Below, one piece after another: positions 25,283 to 34,337 of a stretch of DNA of 64,000 nucleotides. The notes under the pieces were generated by a model that searched no databases, was not told where the DNA came from, and saw nothing but the letters and a program-made list of their open reading frames with translations. Made by a program: the position numbers and the translations under genes. Positions within the stretch are counted from its first letter, which is position 1. Every line of letters begins with the position of its first letter. The DNA is from VRUE01 sp963718775 (GTDB lineage: Bacteria > Actinomycetota > Thermoleophilia > Solirubrobacterales > 70-9). The stretch is taken from NCBI GenBank assembly GCA_963718775.1, contig OY970377.1, forward strand, positions 62,001-126,000. The letters are read 5' to 3'.

Positions 25283-26052
25283 GCGCAGGTGGGCCGTTCG
25301 GCTTCGTCGAGCTGCGTGAGCGTGCCGGAAGCGTCGATCGAGTAGCCGATTGGGCTGGACGTGGCGGGAATTTCCGCTTCCTTTCCGTCGATGAGCATCG
25401 AGACCTCTCCGTTGCCGAACGAGACGATGAAGCTACCGGACCGGAAGGGTCCCTCTTCTGCCCCCGCTGCGAGGATCAGACCGTCGACCAACTCCCTGCC
25501 CTTGCCATCGAGCATGCAGACCCAGACTTCGGCGCTGGCCGCAAGCCTCACCGAGACTCCCTTGGCGGCGGCCTGCTTGGCTGGGCCGGGCGGAGGATTG
25601 GCCGTTGCCGCACCGCCAGGAGCAGGCTGCTGACCGGCCGGGTCACCGCTGCCCCCACCGTCGGGGATGGCGACGATCGCCACCACGGCAAGGAGGACGA
25701 CGGCTGCTCCCACCAACCAGCTTGATCCTGGGAGCCGCTGACGGAGCTCGGAGGGACCGGCCGGCCTCGAGACCGCGACGGGTGTCGGGTCCGGCGCCGA
25801 GGTGCGGCTGCCCGCGGCCTCGATGCTCCTGCGGTGATCCTCGGCGAGACGCTCCCCGTCCAGCCCCAGGTAGGACGCATAGGTGCGGATAAAGCCGCGC
25901 GTGTAGACCTCGCCGGGGAGTACGTCCCACTCCTCGTTCTCGATGGCGCGCAGGTATCGAATTCTGATTCTGGTCGTGGCTTCGACCTCGGAAAGTTCGA
26001 TTTTGCGACGGTTTCGAGCCTCGCGAAGGACCGGTCCAACTTCGTTGGCCAT
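25279..26052 (-). CDS. RodZ-like membrane protein with N-terminal HTH and DUF4115
   Basis: 257 residues. An N-terminal Cro-like helix-turn-helix (GPVLREARNRRKIELSEVEA, IRYLRAIENEEWDVLPGE) is followed by a Pro-rich linker, one membrane helix (SWLVGAAVVLLAVVAIVAI) and an outer beta domain with VRLAASAEVWVCMLDGKG and FIVSFGNGEVSMLIDG, matching DUF4115. RodZ proteins of this layout organise MreB and cell shape; in actinobacteria the role is less clear. Coupled to cinA and downstream of ftsK. Confidence 0.82.
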   Translation of the reverse strand: MANEVGPVLREARNRRKIELSEVEATTRIRIRYLRAIENEEWDVLPGEVYTRGFIRTYASYLGLDGERLAEDHRRSIEAAGSRTSAPDPTPVAVSRPAGPSELRQRLPGSSWLVGAAVVLLAVVAIVAIPDGGGSGDPAGQQPAPGGAATANPPPGPAKQAAAKGVSVRLAASAEVWVCMLDGKGRELVDGLILAAGAEEGPFRSGSFIVSFGNGEVSMLIDGKEAEIPATSSPIGYSIDASGTLTQLDEAERPTCA

Positions 26053-26106
26053 GGGCTCATTGTCCTACTCGGACGCCGTAATGCAGCAAATAATGCCCGC
26101 GGGGGG

Positions 26107-28260
26107 CTACTCGGGGACGGTGGTTGGCGCCCCGGCCTCTGACTGCTGCGGCTCGGCGCCGCCGACGCGGCGCGCCAGGTCGGCCTGGGTGATCAAGACC
26201 TGGCGCGGCTTGGAGCCCTCGTAGCCGGAGATGACGCCGCGCCGCTCGAGCATGTCGATCAACCGGCCGGCGCGGGTGTAGCCGACCCGCAGCCGTCGCT
26301 GGATCATCGAGACGGAAGCGGTTTCGGTCTCGACCACGATGCGGATCGCCTCGTCGAGCAGGTCGTCGCTGTCGGGATCGAACTCGCCGTCAGCCGTCTC
26401 GCCGAGGCCCTTCTCGTCGTGGACCTCGAGCAGCTCGGCCTCGAACTCGGGTTCGCCCTGCTTGGCCCAGTGGCCGGTGATCCTGGCGATCTCCTCCTCG
26501 GTGATGAAGGCGCCCTGGATCCGCTGCAGCTTCGAAGTGCCGGCGCCGCGGAAGAGCATGTCGCCCTGGCCCAGCAGGGCCTCCGCCCCACCCTGGTCGA
26601 GGATCACCCGCGAGTCGGTCTGCGAGGAGACGGCAAAGGCGATGCGGGCCGGGATGTTGACCTTGATCGTGCCGGTGATGATGTCGGTGGAGGGTCGCTG
26701 CGTCGCCAGCACCAGGTGGATGCCGGTCGCGCGCGACTTCTGGGCGAGCCTGATGATCGAGTCCTCGACTTCCGCCGGGGAGACCATCATCAGGTCCGCG
26801 AGCTCGTCGATCACGCAGAGGATGTGCGGCAGCTGCGGTTCGCCGGCCTTGGCACGAGCGCGGTTGAGCTCGCCGAGGTTGCGGGCGCGCGCCTGGCCCA
26901 TGATCCCGTAGCGACTCTCCATCTCGCCGATCAGGTTGGCGAGCACGTTGGCGGCCAGTCGCGGCGAGGTGACTACCGGCGTCAGCAGGTGCGGAACGTT
27001 CTCGTAGTGGTTGAGCTCGACCTGCTTGGGATCGACCAGGACGAGGCGCACCTCGTTGGGCGAGGCCTGCATCAGGATCGAGGAGAGGATCGCGTTGACG
27101 CAGCCGGACTTGCCCGAGCCGGTGGTGCCGGCGACGAGCACGTGGGGCATCTTCGCCAGGTCGGTCCAGACCGGGTTGCCGTCGATTCCCTTGCCCAGCC
27201 AGGCGACCAGCGGCGAGGTCTTCTCGGGGCGGCTGGAGTAGATGTCGCCGAGGCGGACGATGCGCCGGCGCGTGTTCGGCACCTCGACGCCGACAGCCTG
27301 CTTGCCGGGGATCGGGGCGAGGATGCGGATGTCGGTCGAGGCGAGCGCGTAGGCGAGGTCGTTGGCCAGCTCGGTGACTTTCTTCACCTTGGTGCCAGGC
27401 GCGAGGCGCAGTTCGTAGCGGGAGACGTGCGGCCCGCTGACGATGCCGACGATCTTCGCTTCGACCCCGAAGTGGCCGAGCGCCTCGACCAGCTTGCGGG
27501 CGACGGCTTCCTGGTCGCGCGGGTCGACGCCCTTGTCGGCCGCCCCTTTCTGAAGGGCTTTCGCGGGCGGCGGCCGGTAGTCGATCTCCTCCGAGGTGGT
27601 GACGCCACGCTTGTTGCCCTGCGGGGTCAGCGCGATCTGCTCTGCGACGGGCTCCTCGTCGGGAGCTGCCTTCTCTTCTTCGGACTCGATCGCGGCGAGC
27701 TCCTCGTCGAAGTCCTGGGTGACGGGCTCCTCCGCCGGCTCCTCGGGCTCCTCGATCAGGGCGACGGTCGGCTCCACCTCGTCCTCGTCGGGATAGCTGC
27801 TCATCACGTCGGTCGGGCCGGCCGTCTCGAAGGCAAAGGTCTTCTCCTCGCCGCGATCACGACGAGTCTGAATCGCCGTCTGCGCCGCGCCCCGGCTGCC
27901 AAGAAAGAGGCTCCGCGCTCCACGGCCGATCCCACGGAACAACGTCGAGATCGAGGTCCCGGTGACCAGCAGCCCACCGATGACGAGCATCAGCACAGTC
28001 GCGATCCGCGCCCCGACCCCGCCGACCAGATAGGTCAACCCGGTCTCGAGGCCGTAGCCGACCTTTCCACCATCCCAGCCAAAAAAAAGCACGAAGCTGA
28101 GGTAAACGCCGGTGGCAATCAGGAACAGCCCGATCAAGTCCAAATGCCGCTGCTCCAGGGCATGCGGCAAATGCAAGCGAGGTCGGGAAGCTTTCGCAGC
28201 TTTCCCCCTTGCTTTCGGCTTTCTCCGGGCAGCTGAGGGCTTCTTCTTACGCACGAACAT
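26107..28260 (-). CDS. ftsK: DNA translocase FtsK/SpoIIIE
   Basis: 717 residues, intact. A basic N-terminus (MFVRKKKPSAARRKPKARGK), membrane helices within the first 130 residues, an acidic linker, then the motor: VLVAGTTGSGKSGCVNAIL (Walker A, near residue 375) and ILCVIDELADLMM (Walker B). The C-terminal gamma winged helix reads ASVSMIQRRLRVGYTRAGRL and would recognise the chromosome's orienting sequences. It pumps DNA during division. The start lies 45 bases from a foldback element. Confidence 0.93.
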   Translation of the reverse strand: MFVRKKKPSAARRKPKARGKAAKASRPRLHLPHALEQRHLDLIGLFLIATGVYLSFVLFFGWDGGKVGYGLETGLTYLVGGVGARIATVLMLVIGGLLVTGTSISTLFRGIGRGARSLFLGSRGAAQTAIQTRRDRGEEKTFAFETAGPTDVMSSYPDEDEVEPTVALIEEPEEPAEEPVTQDFDEELAAIESEEEKAAPDEEPVAEQIALTPQGNKRGVTTSEEIDYRPPPAKALQKGAADKGVDPRDQEAVARKLVEALGHFGVEAKIVGIVSGPHVSRYELRLAPGTKVKKVTELANDLAYALASTDIRILAPIPGKQAVGVEVPNTRRRIVRLGDIYSSRPEKTSPLVAWLGKGIDGNPVWTDLAKMPHVLVAGTTGSGKSGCVNAILSSILMQASPNEVRLVLVDPKQVELNHYENVPHLLTPVVTSPRLAANVLANLIGEMESRYGIMGQARARNLGELNRARAKAGEPQLPHILCVIDELADLMMVSPAEVEDSIIRLAQKSRATGIHLVLATQRPSTDIITGTIKVNIPARIAFAVSSQTDSRVILDQGGAEALLGQGDMLFRGAGTSKLQRIQGAFITEEEIARITGHWAKQGEPEFEAELLEVHDEKGLGETADGEFDPDSDDLLDEAIRIVVETETASVSMIQRRLRVGYTRAGRLIDMLERRGVISGYEGSKPRQVLITQADLARRVGGAEPQQSEAGAPTTVPE

Positions 28261-28484
28261 GCTGCCCGCTTCGACGCCGACGGGATGACCCCTGCGCTCT
28301 ATAGACGGGGAATCGGGCAGGGCTGAAGCGTCTTGTACTTTTTCGTCAGTCCGGCTTGAGGCGCCAGCAATCCCCGCAACACGAAAAAGTTAAGCGGAAG
28401 CCCTGCCCGATTCCCCGTCCGACCGGCCTAAATTGAAGGTAAATCCCGCCGGTACCGCCCTTCCACGGGGCTAACATCGCTGCG
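28261..28484. other. Divergent intergenic region between ftsK and the response regulator
   Basis: 224 bases without coding sequence. Its centre is the family B foldback at 28305-28421. Either side of it there is space for the ftsK promoter and for the plus-strand regulator promoter, but I could not identify convincing -35/-10 pairs. Confidence 0.6.
28305..28421. repeat. Foldback element, family B copy 2 (upstream of ftsK)
   Basis: Perfect 21-base arms at 28305-28325 and 28401-28421. Inside them are CTTGTACTTTTTCG (ending 28346) and CGAAAAAGTTAAG (from 28384), the same inner core as the copy at 20146-20249, around a 37-base unique centre. The arms themselves differ from those of copy 1 apart from a GGGYAG block. 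It may form a long hairpin in both transcripts of this divergent region. Confidence 0.75.
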
Positions 28485-29180
28485 ATGCTCACAACCGACC
28501 CAGACACACCCGGCGGCCGCGTCCTAGTAGTCGAGGACGACGCCGAGATCGCCGACGTCCTGCGCCGCTCGTTGCGGCAGGAGGGCTATGAGGTCCAGAT
28601 GTCGGCCGACGGCGTCGACGCGCTCGACGCGGCGATGGGATTCGTCCCCGATCTCGTTGTCCTCGACCTTGGCCTGCCCCGCCTCGACGGGATCGAGGTT
28701 TGCCGTCGCCTGCGCGCCGAAGGCGATGTTCCGATCCTGATGCTGACCGCGCGGGCGGAGACCGAGAACCGCGTCGATGGCCTCGACAGCGGCGCCGACG
28801 ACTACCTGGTCAAGCCCTTCGAGCGCACCGAGCTGCTGGCGCGGATCCGCGCTCTTCTGCGGCGTCGGCCGCCCCGCGGCGCCGCTTCGCTTGCGGTCGC
28901 TGATCTGACCCTCAACCCCGACACCCGCGAGGTGCGCCGTGGCGACCGCGAGCTCGAGCTGACCAACCGCGAGTTCGAGCTGCTCGAGTACCTGATGCGC
29001 AACGAACGCCTCGTCGTCTCCCGCGAGCGCCTGCTCGACGACGTCTGGGGCTACGACCCGACCGCAGCCACCAACACGATCGACGTCTTCATCTCCAACC
29101 TGCGCCGCAAGCTCGAGGCCGGCGGCGAGGCGCGCCTCCTGCACACCAAACGCGGCGCCGGCTACGTGCTCAAGCCCTGA
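28485..29180 (+). CDS. OmpR/PhoB-family response regulator
   Basis: 231 residues. The receiver domain has the acidic pair in VLVVEDDAEIAD, the phospho-acceptor Asp61 in DLVVLDLGLPRLDG, and Lys in DDYLVKPFERTEL. The DNA-binding winged helix has ELTNREFELLEYLMRN and NTIDVFISNLRRKLE. It would control transcription in response to the kinase encoded next, to which it is joined by TGATG. Closest in style to the MprA/TcrA regulators of actinobacteria; target genes unknown. Confidence 0.93.
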   Translation: MLTTDPDTPGGRVLVVEDDAEIADVLRRSLRQEGYEVQMSADGVDALDAAMGFVPDLVVLDLGLPRLDGIEVCRRLRAEGDVPILMLTARAETENRVDGLDSGADDYLVKPFERTELLARIRALLRRRPPRGAASLAVADLTLNPDTREVRRGDRELELTNREFELLEYLMRNERLVVSRERLLDDVWGYDPTAATNTIDVFISNLRRKLEAGGEARLLHTKRGAGYVLKP

Positions 29181-30640
29181 TGGCGCGTCGGGCGGGCAAG
29201 CTGGTCGGCTGGTGGCCAGCGAGGTTGCGGCCGAGCAACTGGCCGGTTCGGTGGCGACTTGCCGCGGTGTCGGCGGGCCTGACGCTGGCGATCCTGCTCG
29301 TCTTCGGCGCCGTGATCGGGCAGCTGGCGACCAGCCGCATCCGCGACGACTTCAACCGCGAGGTGAAGAGCGCCGCGCAGACGCTGGCTGGCGAATTCCG
29401 CATCGTCTACACGCCGCTGGGCACGGTCTCGTTTCAGCGCGGCCCAGAGCTCGACGACTTCGTGCGGCCCGACAACGCCTCGGCGCGGATCTTCGACGTC
29501 AACGAAAACCTGGTCAAGCAGAGCGAGGGCTCCGCCGACCTGGGCCCCCTCACCTCCGGCCTCTACGACTACGGCCCGACGAGGGTGGCGACTGCCCCGA
29601 TCACCAGCGACACTGGCCTCACCACCGGCTATGTCCAGTACGGCCGCAGCCTCACCCACGTCGATTCGACCGTTGAGCGCCTCTGGCTCTTCATCGCTGC
29701 GGGCATCCTCGCCGGGACCCTCTTCGCCAGTCTCGCCGGCGTCGCCATCGCCGCTCGGGCAATGCGGCCGATCTCGGCGCTGACTGCGACCGCGCGTCAG
29801 ATCGCCACCACCGGCGATCCCTCACGGCGCATGCCGGACCCGAAGGTCGAGGACGAGGTCGGCGAGCTGGCCGTGACCCTGGATCAGATGCTGCGCTCGC
29901 TCGACGCCGCTCGCGCCGAGCGCGAGGCGGCGATGAAGAAGCAGCGCGAGTTCGTCGCCGACGCATCGCACGAGCTGCGCACGCCGCTGACCAGCGTGCT
30001 CGCCAATCTCGAGCTGCTGCAGGCGTCTCTCCAGGAGCCGGCCCAGAACGACGACAGGGCGATGGTCGACTCCGCCCTGCGCTCATCGCGGCGGATGAGC
30101 CGCCTCGTAGCCGACCTGCTGCTGCTCGCCCGTGCCGACGCCGGCCGGGCGAGCACGAAGCGGCCCTGCGACTTGGCCGAGGTAGCGGGCAACGCGGCGA
30201 CGGAGGTGCTGCCGCTGCTCGGCGACCACGAGATCGAGATCGACAACGAGAGGCCTCTGCGCATCGAGGGCAACCCCGATGAGCTGCACCGTCTCGTTCT
30301 GAACCTTCTCGACAACGCCGCACGTCACACGCCGCCAGGGGCAACGATTGAGCTGCGCCTGCGCCAGGACGGCGACGACGCGGTTGTCGAGGTGGCCGAC
30401 GATGGGCCGGGCATCCCGCCCGAGATGCGCGGCCAGATCTTCGACCGCTTCGTTCGAGGCGAGGGTCCCGCCGACACGGCGGTCGGCGCCGGCAGCGGCC
30501 TCGGCCTGGCGATCGTCCGCGCCGTCGCCACCTCCCACGGCGGCACGGTCGAGGTGGACGAATCCGCGGCCGGCGGCGCTCTCTTTCGTGTCCGCCTCCC
30601 CCTGAAGGGATCGGGGCAGATAGCCACGACGGCTTTTTAG
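29180..30640 (+). CDS. Membrane sensor histidine kinase
   Basis: 486 residues. Two membrane helices (AVSAGLTLAILLVFGAVI and FIAAGILAGTLFASLAGVA) enclose a 130-residue extracytoplasmic sensor. A HAMP domain follows (RPISALTATARQI), then the H box with phospho-acceptor His264 (FVADASHELRTPLTS), the N box (LHRLVLNLLDNAARHTPPG), and G boxes (DDGPGIPPEM, GSGLGLAIVRAV). It pairs with the upstream regulator. The signal is unknown. Transcription ends at a strong terminator 47 bases after the stop. Confidence 0.93.
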   Translation: MARRAGKLVGWWPARLRPSNWPVRWRLAAVSAGLTLAILLVFGAVIGQLATSRIRDDFNREVKSAAQTLAGEFRIVYTPLGTVSFQRGPELDDFVRPDNASARIFDVNENLVKQSEGSADLGPLTSGLYDYGPTRVATAPITSDTGLTTGYVQYGRSLTHVDSTVERLWLFIAAGILAGTLFASLAGVAIAARAMRPISALTATARQIATTGDPSRRMPDPKVEDEVGELAVTLDQMLRSLDAARAEREAAMKKQREFVADASHELRTPLTSVLANLELLQASLQEPAQNDDRAMVDSALRSSRRMSRLVADLLLLARADAGRASTKRPCDLAEVAGNAATEVLPLLGDHEIEIDNERPLRIEGNPDELHRLVLNLLDNAARHTPPGATIELRLRQDGDDAVVEVADDGPGIPPEMRGQIFDRFVRGEGPADTAVGAGSGLGLAIVRAVATSHGGTVEVDESAAGGALFRVRLPLKGSGQIATTAF

Positions 30641-30686
30641 GACCTCTTTAGCGGCCTCGCCTAGATTTCTGCGTGGACGAGACACA

Positions 30687-30733
30687 GGGCCCGCCGGAGT
30701 TCTCCCCAACGCACTCCGGTGGGCCCATTTTTG
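30687..30733 (+). terminator. Rho-independent terminator of the two-component operon
   Basis: Stem GGGCCCGCCGGAGT (30687-30700) pairs with ACTCCGGTGGGCCC (30713-30726) with one G-T mismatch, around a 12-base loop, followed by ATTTTTG. Position directly after the kinase gene fits. Confidence 0.9.
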
Positions 30734-30772
30734 TCAAGGCTTAGATGGCTGTGCTCCAGGCGGGGGTCGGGA

Positions 30773-30919
30773 GGGTGGTGAGTCTGCCTCTGCGGGAATT
30801 GATGTCGCACGCGAGCTTTGCTCGCTTAGCGACTATGTCGGTGCGCGGCTAACGCCGCGCAAACACCGGATTGCATTTCGCCGCTTCGCGACATTCCCGC
30901 AGAGGCACACCCACCACCC
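30773..30919. repeat. Nested foldback element of 147 bp
   Basis: Outer arms 30773-30799 and 30893-30919 are 27 bases each with only two mismatches (shared core TGCCTCTGCGGGAAT). Inside are at least two further hairpins: GTCGC...GCGAC enclosing GCGAGC-TTT-GCTCGC, and CGGTG...CACCG enclosing GCGGC-TAAC-GCCGC. A transcript would fold into a multi-armed structure closed by the 27-bp stem. No coding sequence. Could be a small non-autonomous mobile element or a structured RNA; it lies between two convergent genes. Confidence 0.7.
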
Positions 30920-31085
30920 TCGCGAAGCACACCAAGCTTCAAAAGCTAAGCCTCCCGAAGCGGTATCTCGGCTTGAAGCTTTCCTCAAAAGCTTAAGCAC
31001 CCCGGGGCCGCGGTCGTACCTCGGCCATTCTTGAGACGTGTCGAGAGGAGCCCGGTTGCCCTCCACAAGACCGCGAATCGACCCG

Positions 31086-32750
31086 CTAGACCTCGACGAC
31101 GACCGGAAGGATCATCGGCCGGCGGCGCAGCTTTTCGTAGACGAGGCCGGCGACGGCGTCGTGGAGGTCTTCCTGGATCAGGTGCAACTCGCGTGTGCCG
31201 GCTTTGGCGGCGTCCTCGAGCGAGTCCTCGGCGACGTCTTTGAGGTCCTCGACCAGGGCGTCGGCCTCCTCGAGGAAAGCCACGCCCCGGAAGATCACTT
31301 CCGGGTCGGCGACGACCTGGCCGTCGTCGGAGGAGATCGTCGCGACGACGATGAAGATGCCGTCGGCGGAGATCTCGCGCCGGTCGCGCAGGGCAACGTC
31401 GTCGGGCTCGCCGACGTTGACCCCGTCGACGTAGATCACCCCGGCGTGGATGTCCTCGCCGAAGCGGGCGCCGTTCTCGTCGATCTCCAGCGGCAGCCCG
31501 TTGCGTCCTTGGAAGATGTTCTCGCTCTCGACCCCAACCGATTCAGCCAGCTCGGCATGCAGGCGCAGGCGCTGGTGATCACCGTGCACGGGCAGGACGT
31601 AGCGAGGTTTGGTCAGGTTGAGCATCAGCTTGAGCTCCTCCTGCCAGCCGTGGCCGGAGGCGTGGATCGGCGCGTTCTTGGCGGTCACGACCGAGGCGCC
31701 GATCTCGTAGATGCGGTCGATCGTCTCGTTGACGGCGCGCTCGTTGCCGGGCACCGGCGTCGCCGAGAAGACCACGGTGTCGCCGGAGTGCAGCTCGACG
31801 TCGCGGTGATCGTTGTTGGCCATTCGGCGCAGCGCCGAGAGCGGCTCGCCCTGGCTGCCGGTTGAGATCACGACCACCTTCTCGTCCGGGAAGCTCTCGA
31901 TCTCGCGCGGCTGGATGAAGAGCCCATTTGGCGCATTGGCGATGCCGAGGGTCGAGGCGATGTTGAAGTTCTTGCGCATCGAGCGCCCGACCAGCGCCAC
32001 GCGGCGGTCGAGCTTCACGGCAGCGTCGATCACCTGCTGGACGCGGTGGATGTTGGAGGCGAAGGAGGTGACGATGATGCGGCCCTTGCAGGCAGAGAAT
32101 GTCTCCAGGAGGGCAGGGCCGACGCTCGACTCCGAGGGCGCTACGCCAGGCCGGTCGGCGTTGGTCGAGTCGCCGCAGAGCAGTAGCAGGCCGTCGCGGC
32201 CGATCTCGGCAAGCCGCGAGATGTCGGCGGGACGGCCGTCGACCGGGGTCTGGTCGAACTTGTAGTCGCCGGTCATCAGCATCGAGCCGAGCTCGGTGGT
32301 GAGCAGCACGCCGCGGGCGTCGGGAATCGAGTGCGAGAGGTGGATCAGCTCCAGCTGGAAGGGGCCGAGCTTGACCTTCTCCCCCGCCGGCAGCTCCTCC
32401 AGCGGCACGTTCTTGAGCTTGTGCTCGTCGAGCTTGGAGCGGACCATGCCGATCGTCAGCAGGCCGCTGTAGATCACCGGCGGGTTGCCGATTTCGCGCA
32501 GCACGTAGGGCAGCGCGCCAACGTGGTCCTCGTGCCCGTGGGTGAGCACGATCGCCTCGATGTCCTCGGTGCGATCGCGCAGGTAGGAGAAGTCGGGCAG
32601 GACGAGGTCGATGCCGAGCATCTCGGCGGTCGGGAACATCAGGCCGGTGTCGACGACGACGATGCGGCCGTCGTATTCGACCACGGTCATGTTCTTGCCG
32701 ATCTCGCCCAGTCCCCCGAGCGGCAGCACGCGGAGCTTCTTGCCTGGCAC
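31086..32750 (-). CDS. rnj: Ribonuclease J
   Basis: 554 residues, intact. The metallo-beta-lactamase core has LPLGGLGEIGKNMTVVEY and the metal motif LTHGHEDHVGA (His71, His73, Asp75, His76). The beta-CASP domain has LLCGDSTNADRPG, TSFASNIHRVQQVI and VISTGSQGEPLSALRRMAN, and a C-terminal domain follows. RNase J is the 5'-3' exonuclease and endonuclease of RNA maturation and decay in Gram-positives. It overlaps dapA as TGATG, continuing the RNA-metabolism run headed by rpsO and pnp. Confidence 0.93.
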   Translation of the reverse strand: MPGKKLRVLPLGGLGEIGKNMTVVEYDGRIVVVDTGLMFPTAEMLGIDLVLPDFSYLRDRTEDIEAIVLTHGHEDHVGALPYVLREIGNPPVIYSGLLTIGMVRSKLDEHKLKNVPLEELPAGEKVKLGPFQLELIHLSHSIPDARGVLLTTELGSMLMTGDYKFDQTPVDGRPADISRLAEIGRDGLLLLCGDSTNADRPGVAPSESSVGPALLETFSACKGRIIVTSFASNIHRVQQVIDAAVKLDRRVALVGRSMRKNFNIASTLGIANAPNGLFIQPREIESFPDEKVVVISTGSQGEPLSALRRMANNDHRDVELHSGDTVVFSATPVPGNERAVNETIDRIYEIGASVVTAKNAPIHASGHGWQEELKLMLNLTKPRYVLPVHGDHQRLRLHAELAESVGVESENIFQGRNGLPLEIDENGARFGEDIHAGVIYVDGVNVGEPDDVALRDRREISADGIFIVVATISSDDGQVVADPEVIFRGVAFLEEADALVEDLKDVAEDSLEDAAKAGTRELHLIQEDLHDAVAGLVYEKLRRRPMILPVVVEV

Positions 32751-33628
32751 TAGTTGGCCACCGGGTTCAGACCGACGCTCTCCAGCGCCGCGCGCACCGT
32801 GGCTCGCTGCCCCTCGTCGGCGGGCACCAGCGGCAGTCGCAGTGCTCCGGAGGGAATCAAGCCGGTCATCTCGAGGGCGGCCTTGACCGGGATCGGGTTG
32901 GTCGTCACCGCCAGGGCGTCGTAGAGCTGGCGCAGGCCCTTGTCGATCTCGCCGGCACGCGCGAAGTCGCCTGCCTGCGTCGCCTCGTAGATCTCCTTCA
33001 TCTGCGAGCCGACCAGGTGGGAAGCGACGAGGATGCCACCGGCTCCGCCCAGCTCGAGCGTGCGCAGGAAGACGTCGTCGTTGCCGGCCAGCAGGGCCAG
33101 GCCCTCGACCGGGCCGAGGTCGTCGTTGTTGGCCTGCTTGACGGCGACCACGTTGTCGATCTTGGCCAGCTCGGCGAGTAGCGCCGGCGGCATGTTGACG
33201 ACCACCCGCGAGGGGATGTTGTAAGCGATGATCGGCAGGTCGTCGGCGACTGCGGCGATCGCTTCGAAGTGGGCAAGGATCCCGGCCGGGTTTGGCTTGT
33301 TGTAGTAGGGCGTGACCACCAAGGCCGCGTCGGCGCCGCGCTCGACTGCGGTCTTGGTCAGTTCGACCGAGTGCCTGGTGTCGTTGGTCCCGGTCCCGAA
33401 GGCGAGCAGGATCTCGTCGCCGACCTCCTCGCGCACGGCGTCCATCAGGTCGAATGCCTCCGGGTCGGTGATCGTCGCCGACTCTCCCGTCGAGCCCGAG
33501 ATGACGATGCCGTTGGATCCGTGCGAGACGAGGTGCGCGGCAAGCTGCCGGCCCGCCGCGAAATCGATCCCTCCGACCTCGTCGAAGGGCGTCACCATCG
33601 CCGTGATTACGCCACCGATCTCCTTCAT
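32750..33628 (-). CDS. dapA: 4-hydroxy-tetrahydrodipicolinate synthase
   Basis: 292 residues, intact. The Schiff-base lysine is Lys164 in NVVAVKQANNDD, the catalytic Tyr136 is in PIIAYNIPSR, and the substrate loop is VISGSTGESATIT. It condenses pyruvate with aspartate semialdehyde, the first step toward lysine and diaminopimelate. Order dapB-dapA-rnj on the minus strand, with an overlap into rnj, is typical of actinobacteria. Confidence 0.94.
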   Translation of the reverse strand: MKEIGGVITAMVTPFDEVGGIDFAAGRQLAAHLVSHGSNGIVISGSTGESATITDPEAFDLMDAVREEVGDEILLAFGTGTNDTRHSVELTKTAVERGADAALVVTPYYNKPNPAGILAHFEAIAAVADDLPIIAYNIPSRVVVNMPPALLAELAKIDNVVAVKQANNDDLGPVEGLALLAGNDDVFLRTLELGGAGGILVASHLVGSQMKEIYEATQAGDFARAGEIDKGLRQLYDALAVTTNPIPVKAALEMTGLIPSGALRLPLVPADEGQRATVRAALESVGLNPVAN

Positions 33629-33665
33629 CGGGCCAGGGTATCGCGACGGGTTGTCGAGCAGACGC

Positions 33666-34337
33666 TCAAAGCAGCTTCTCCAGGCCGACCGTGAAGCGGT
33701 CGGGAAGGGCGGCGACCTTGCGTGCGGCGAGCAGGACGCCGGGCATGAAGGAGCGGCGGTCGATCGAGTCGTGACGGATGCTCAGGGTCTGCCCCTCGCC
33801 GCCGAAGACGACTTCCTGGTGGGCGACCAGGCCGGGTAGGCGAACCGAGTGGATCGGCTGGTGGACGTTGCCGCCGGCCCCCTCGATCAGCTCTGCGGTG
33901 CGCTTGGCAGTGCCCGAAGGCGCATCGAGCTTCTTGTCGTGATGCAGCTCGACGATCTCGCACTCGGGCATGTGCCGGGCGATCGTCTGGGACACCTCCA
34001 TCAAGAGCACGGCGCCGATCGCGAAGTTGGGCGCGACGAAGCAGTTGGCGTCGGCGTCGGCGGACTCGGCCACCGCGCGCAGGGCGTCGAGATCGAAGCC
34101 GGTCGTGCCGACGACGGCGTGGACCCCGGCCCGCAGGCAGGCCTCGGCGTTGGCGAAAGCGGTGTCGGGCGTGGTGAAGTCGACGACGACATCCGCGTCG
34201 GCGAGCGTGTCCGCCAGCTCAAAGCCCAGCGACGGATCGGCCTTGGCGACGAGCTCCATGCCCTCGGCGCCCTCGACCGCCTCGCAGACAGCCTGCCCCA
34301 TCCGCCCCGCGGCGCCTGACGCAACGACGCGGATCAT
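33666..34337 (-). CDS. dapB: 4-hydroxy-tetrahydrodipicolinate reductase
   Basis: ATG at 34337 gives 223 residues. The nucleotide-binding start is IRVVASGAAGRMGQAVCEAV, the active-site motif VELHHDKKLDAPSGTAKR is canonical, and VVGTTGFDLDALR and APNFAIGAVLLM follow. It reduces the DapA product with NAD(P)H. The frame is open upstream but that part is antisense-like and overlaps the M16 gene; MIRVV is the family start and overlaps the previous stop by four bases. Confidence 0.93.
   Translation of the reverse strand: MIRVVASGAAGRMGQAVCEAVEGAEGMELVAKADPSLGFELADTLADADVVVDFTTPDTAFANAEACLRAGVHAVVGTTGFDLDALRAVAESADADANCFVAPNFAIGAVLLMEVSQTIARHMPECEIVELHHDKKLDAPSGTAKRTAELIEGAGGNVHQPIHSVRLPGLVAHQEVVFGGEGQTLSIRHDSIDRRSFMPGVLLAARKVAALPDRFTVGLEKLL

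Larger units (their letters stand above)
30641..31085. other. Convergent intergenic region rich in secondary structure
   Basis: 445 bases between the kinase and RNase J genes, with no credible coding sequence. In order it holds the kinase terminator (30687-30733), a 147-base nested foldback (30773-30919), and a patch at 30940-31000 with AAGCTT occurring repeatedly in both orientations. The short open frames here are products of the inverted repeats. Confidence 0.7.

Noticed and set aside
26419..28236. Plus-strand open frame of 605 codons opposite ftsK
   Set aside because: Low-complexity Asp/Val/Leu/Gly composition without motifs. The ftsK motor motifs on the other strand are complete.
30940..31000. 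Cluster of AAGCTT/AAAAGCTT motifs as a possible CRISPR or satellite repeat
   Set aside because: Spacing is irregular and copies are few and in both orientations; no array structure. Better seen as further secondary structure.
30833..31066. Small minus-strand frame before RNase J
   Set aside because: It is generated by the inverted repeats and AAGCTT patch and has no protein-like sequence or ribosome-binding site.
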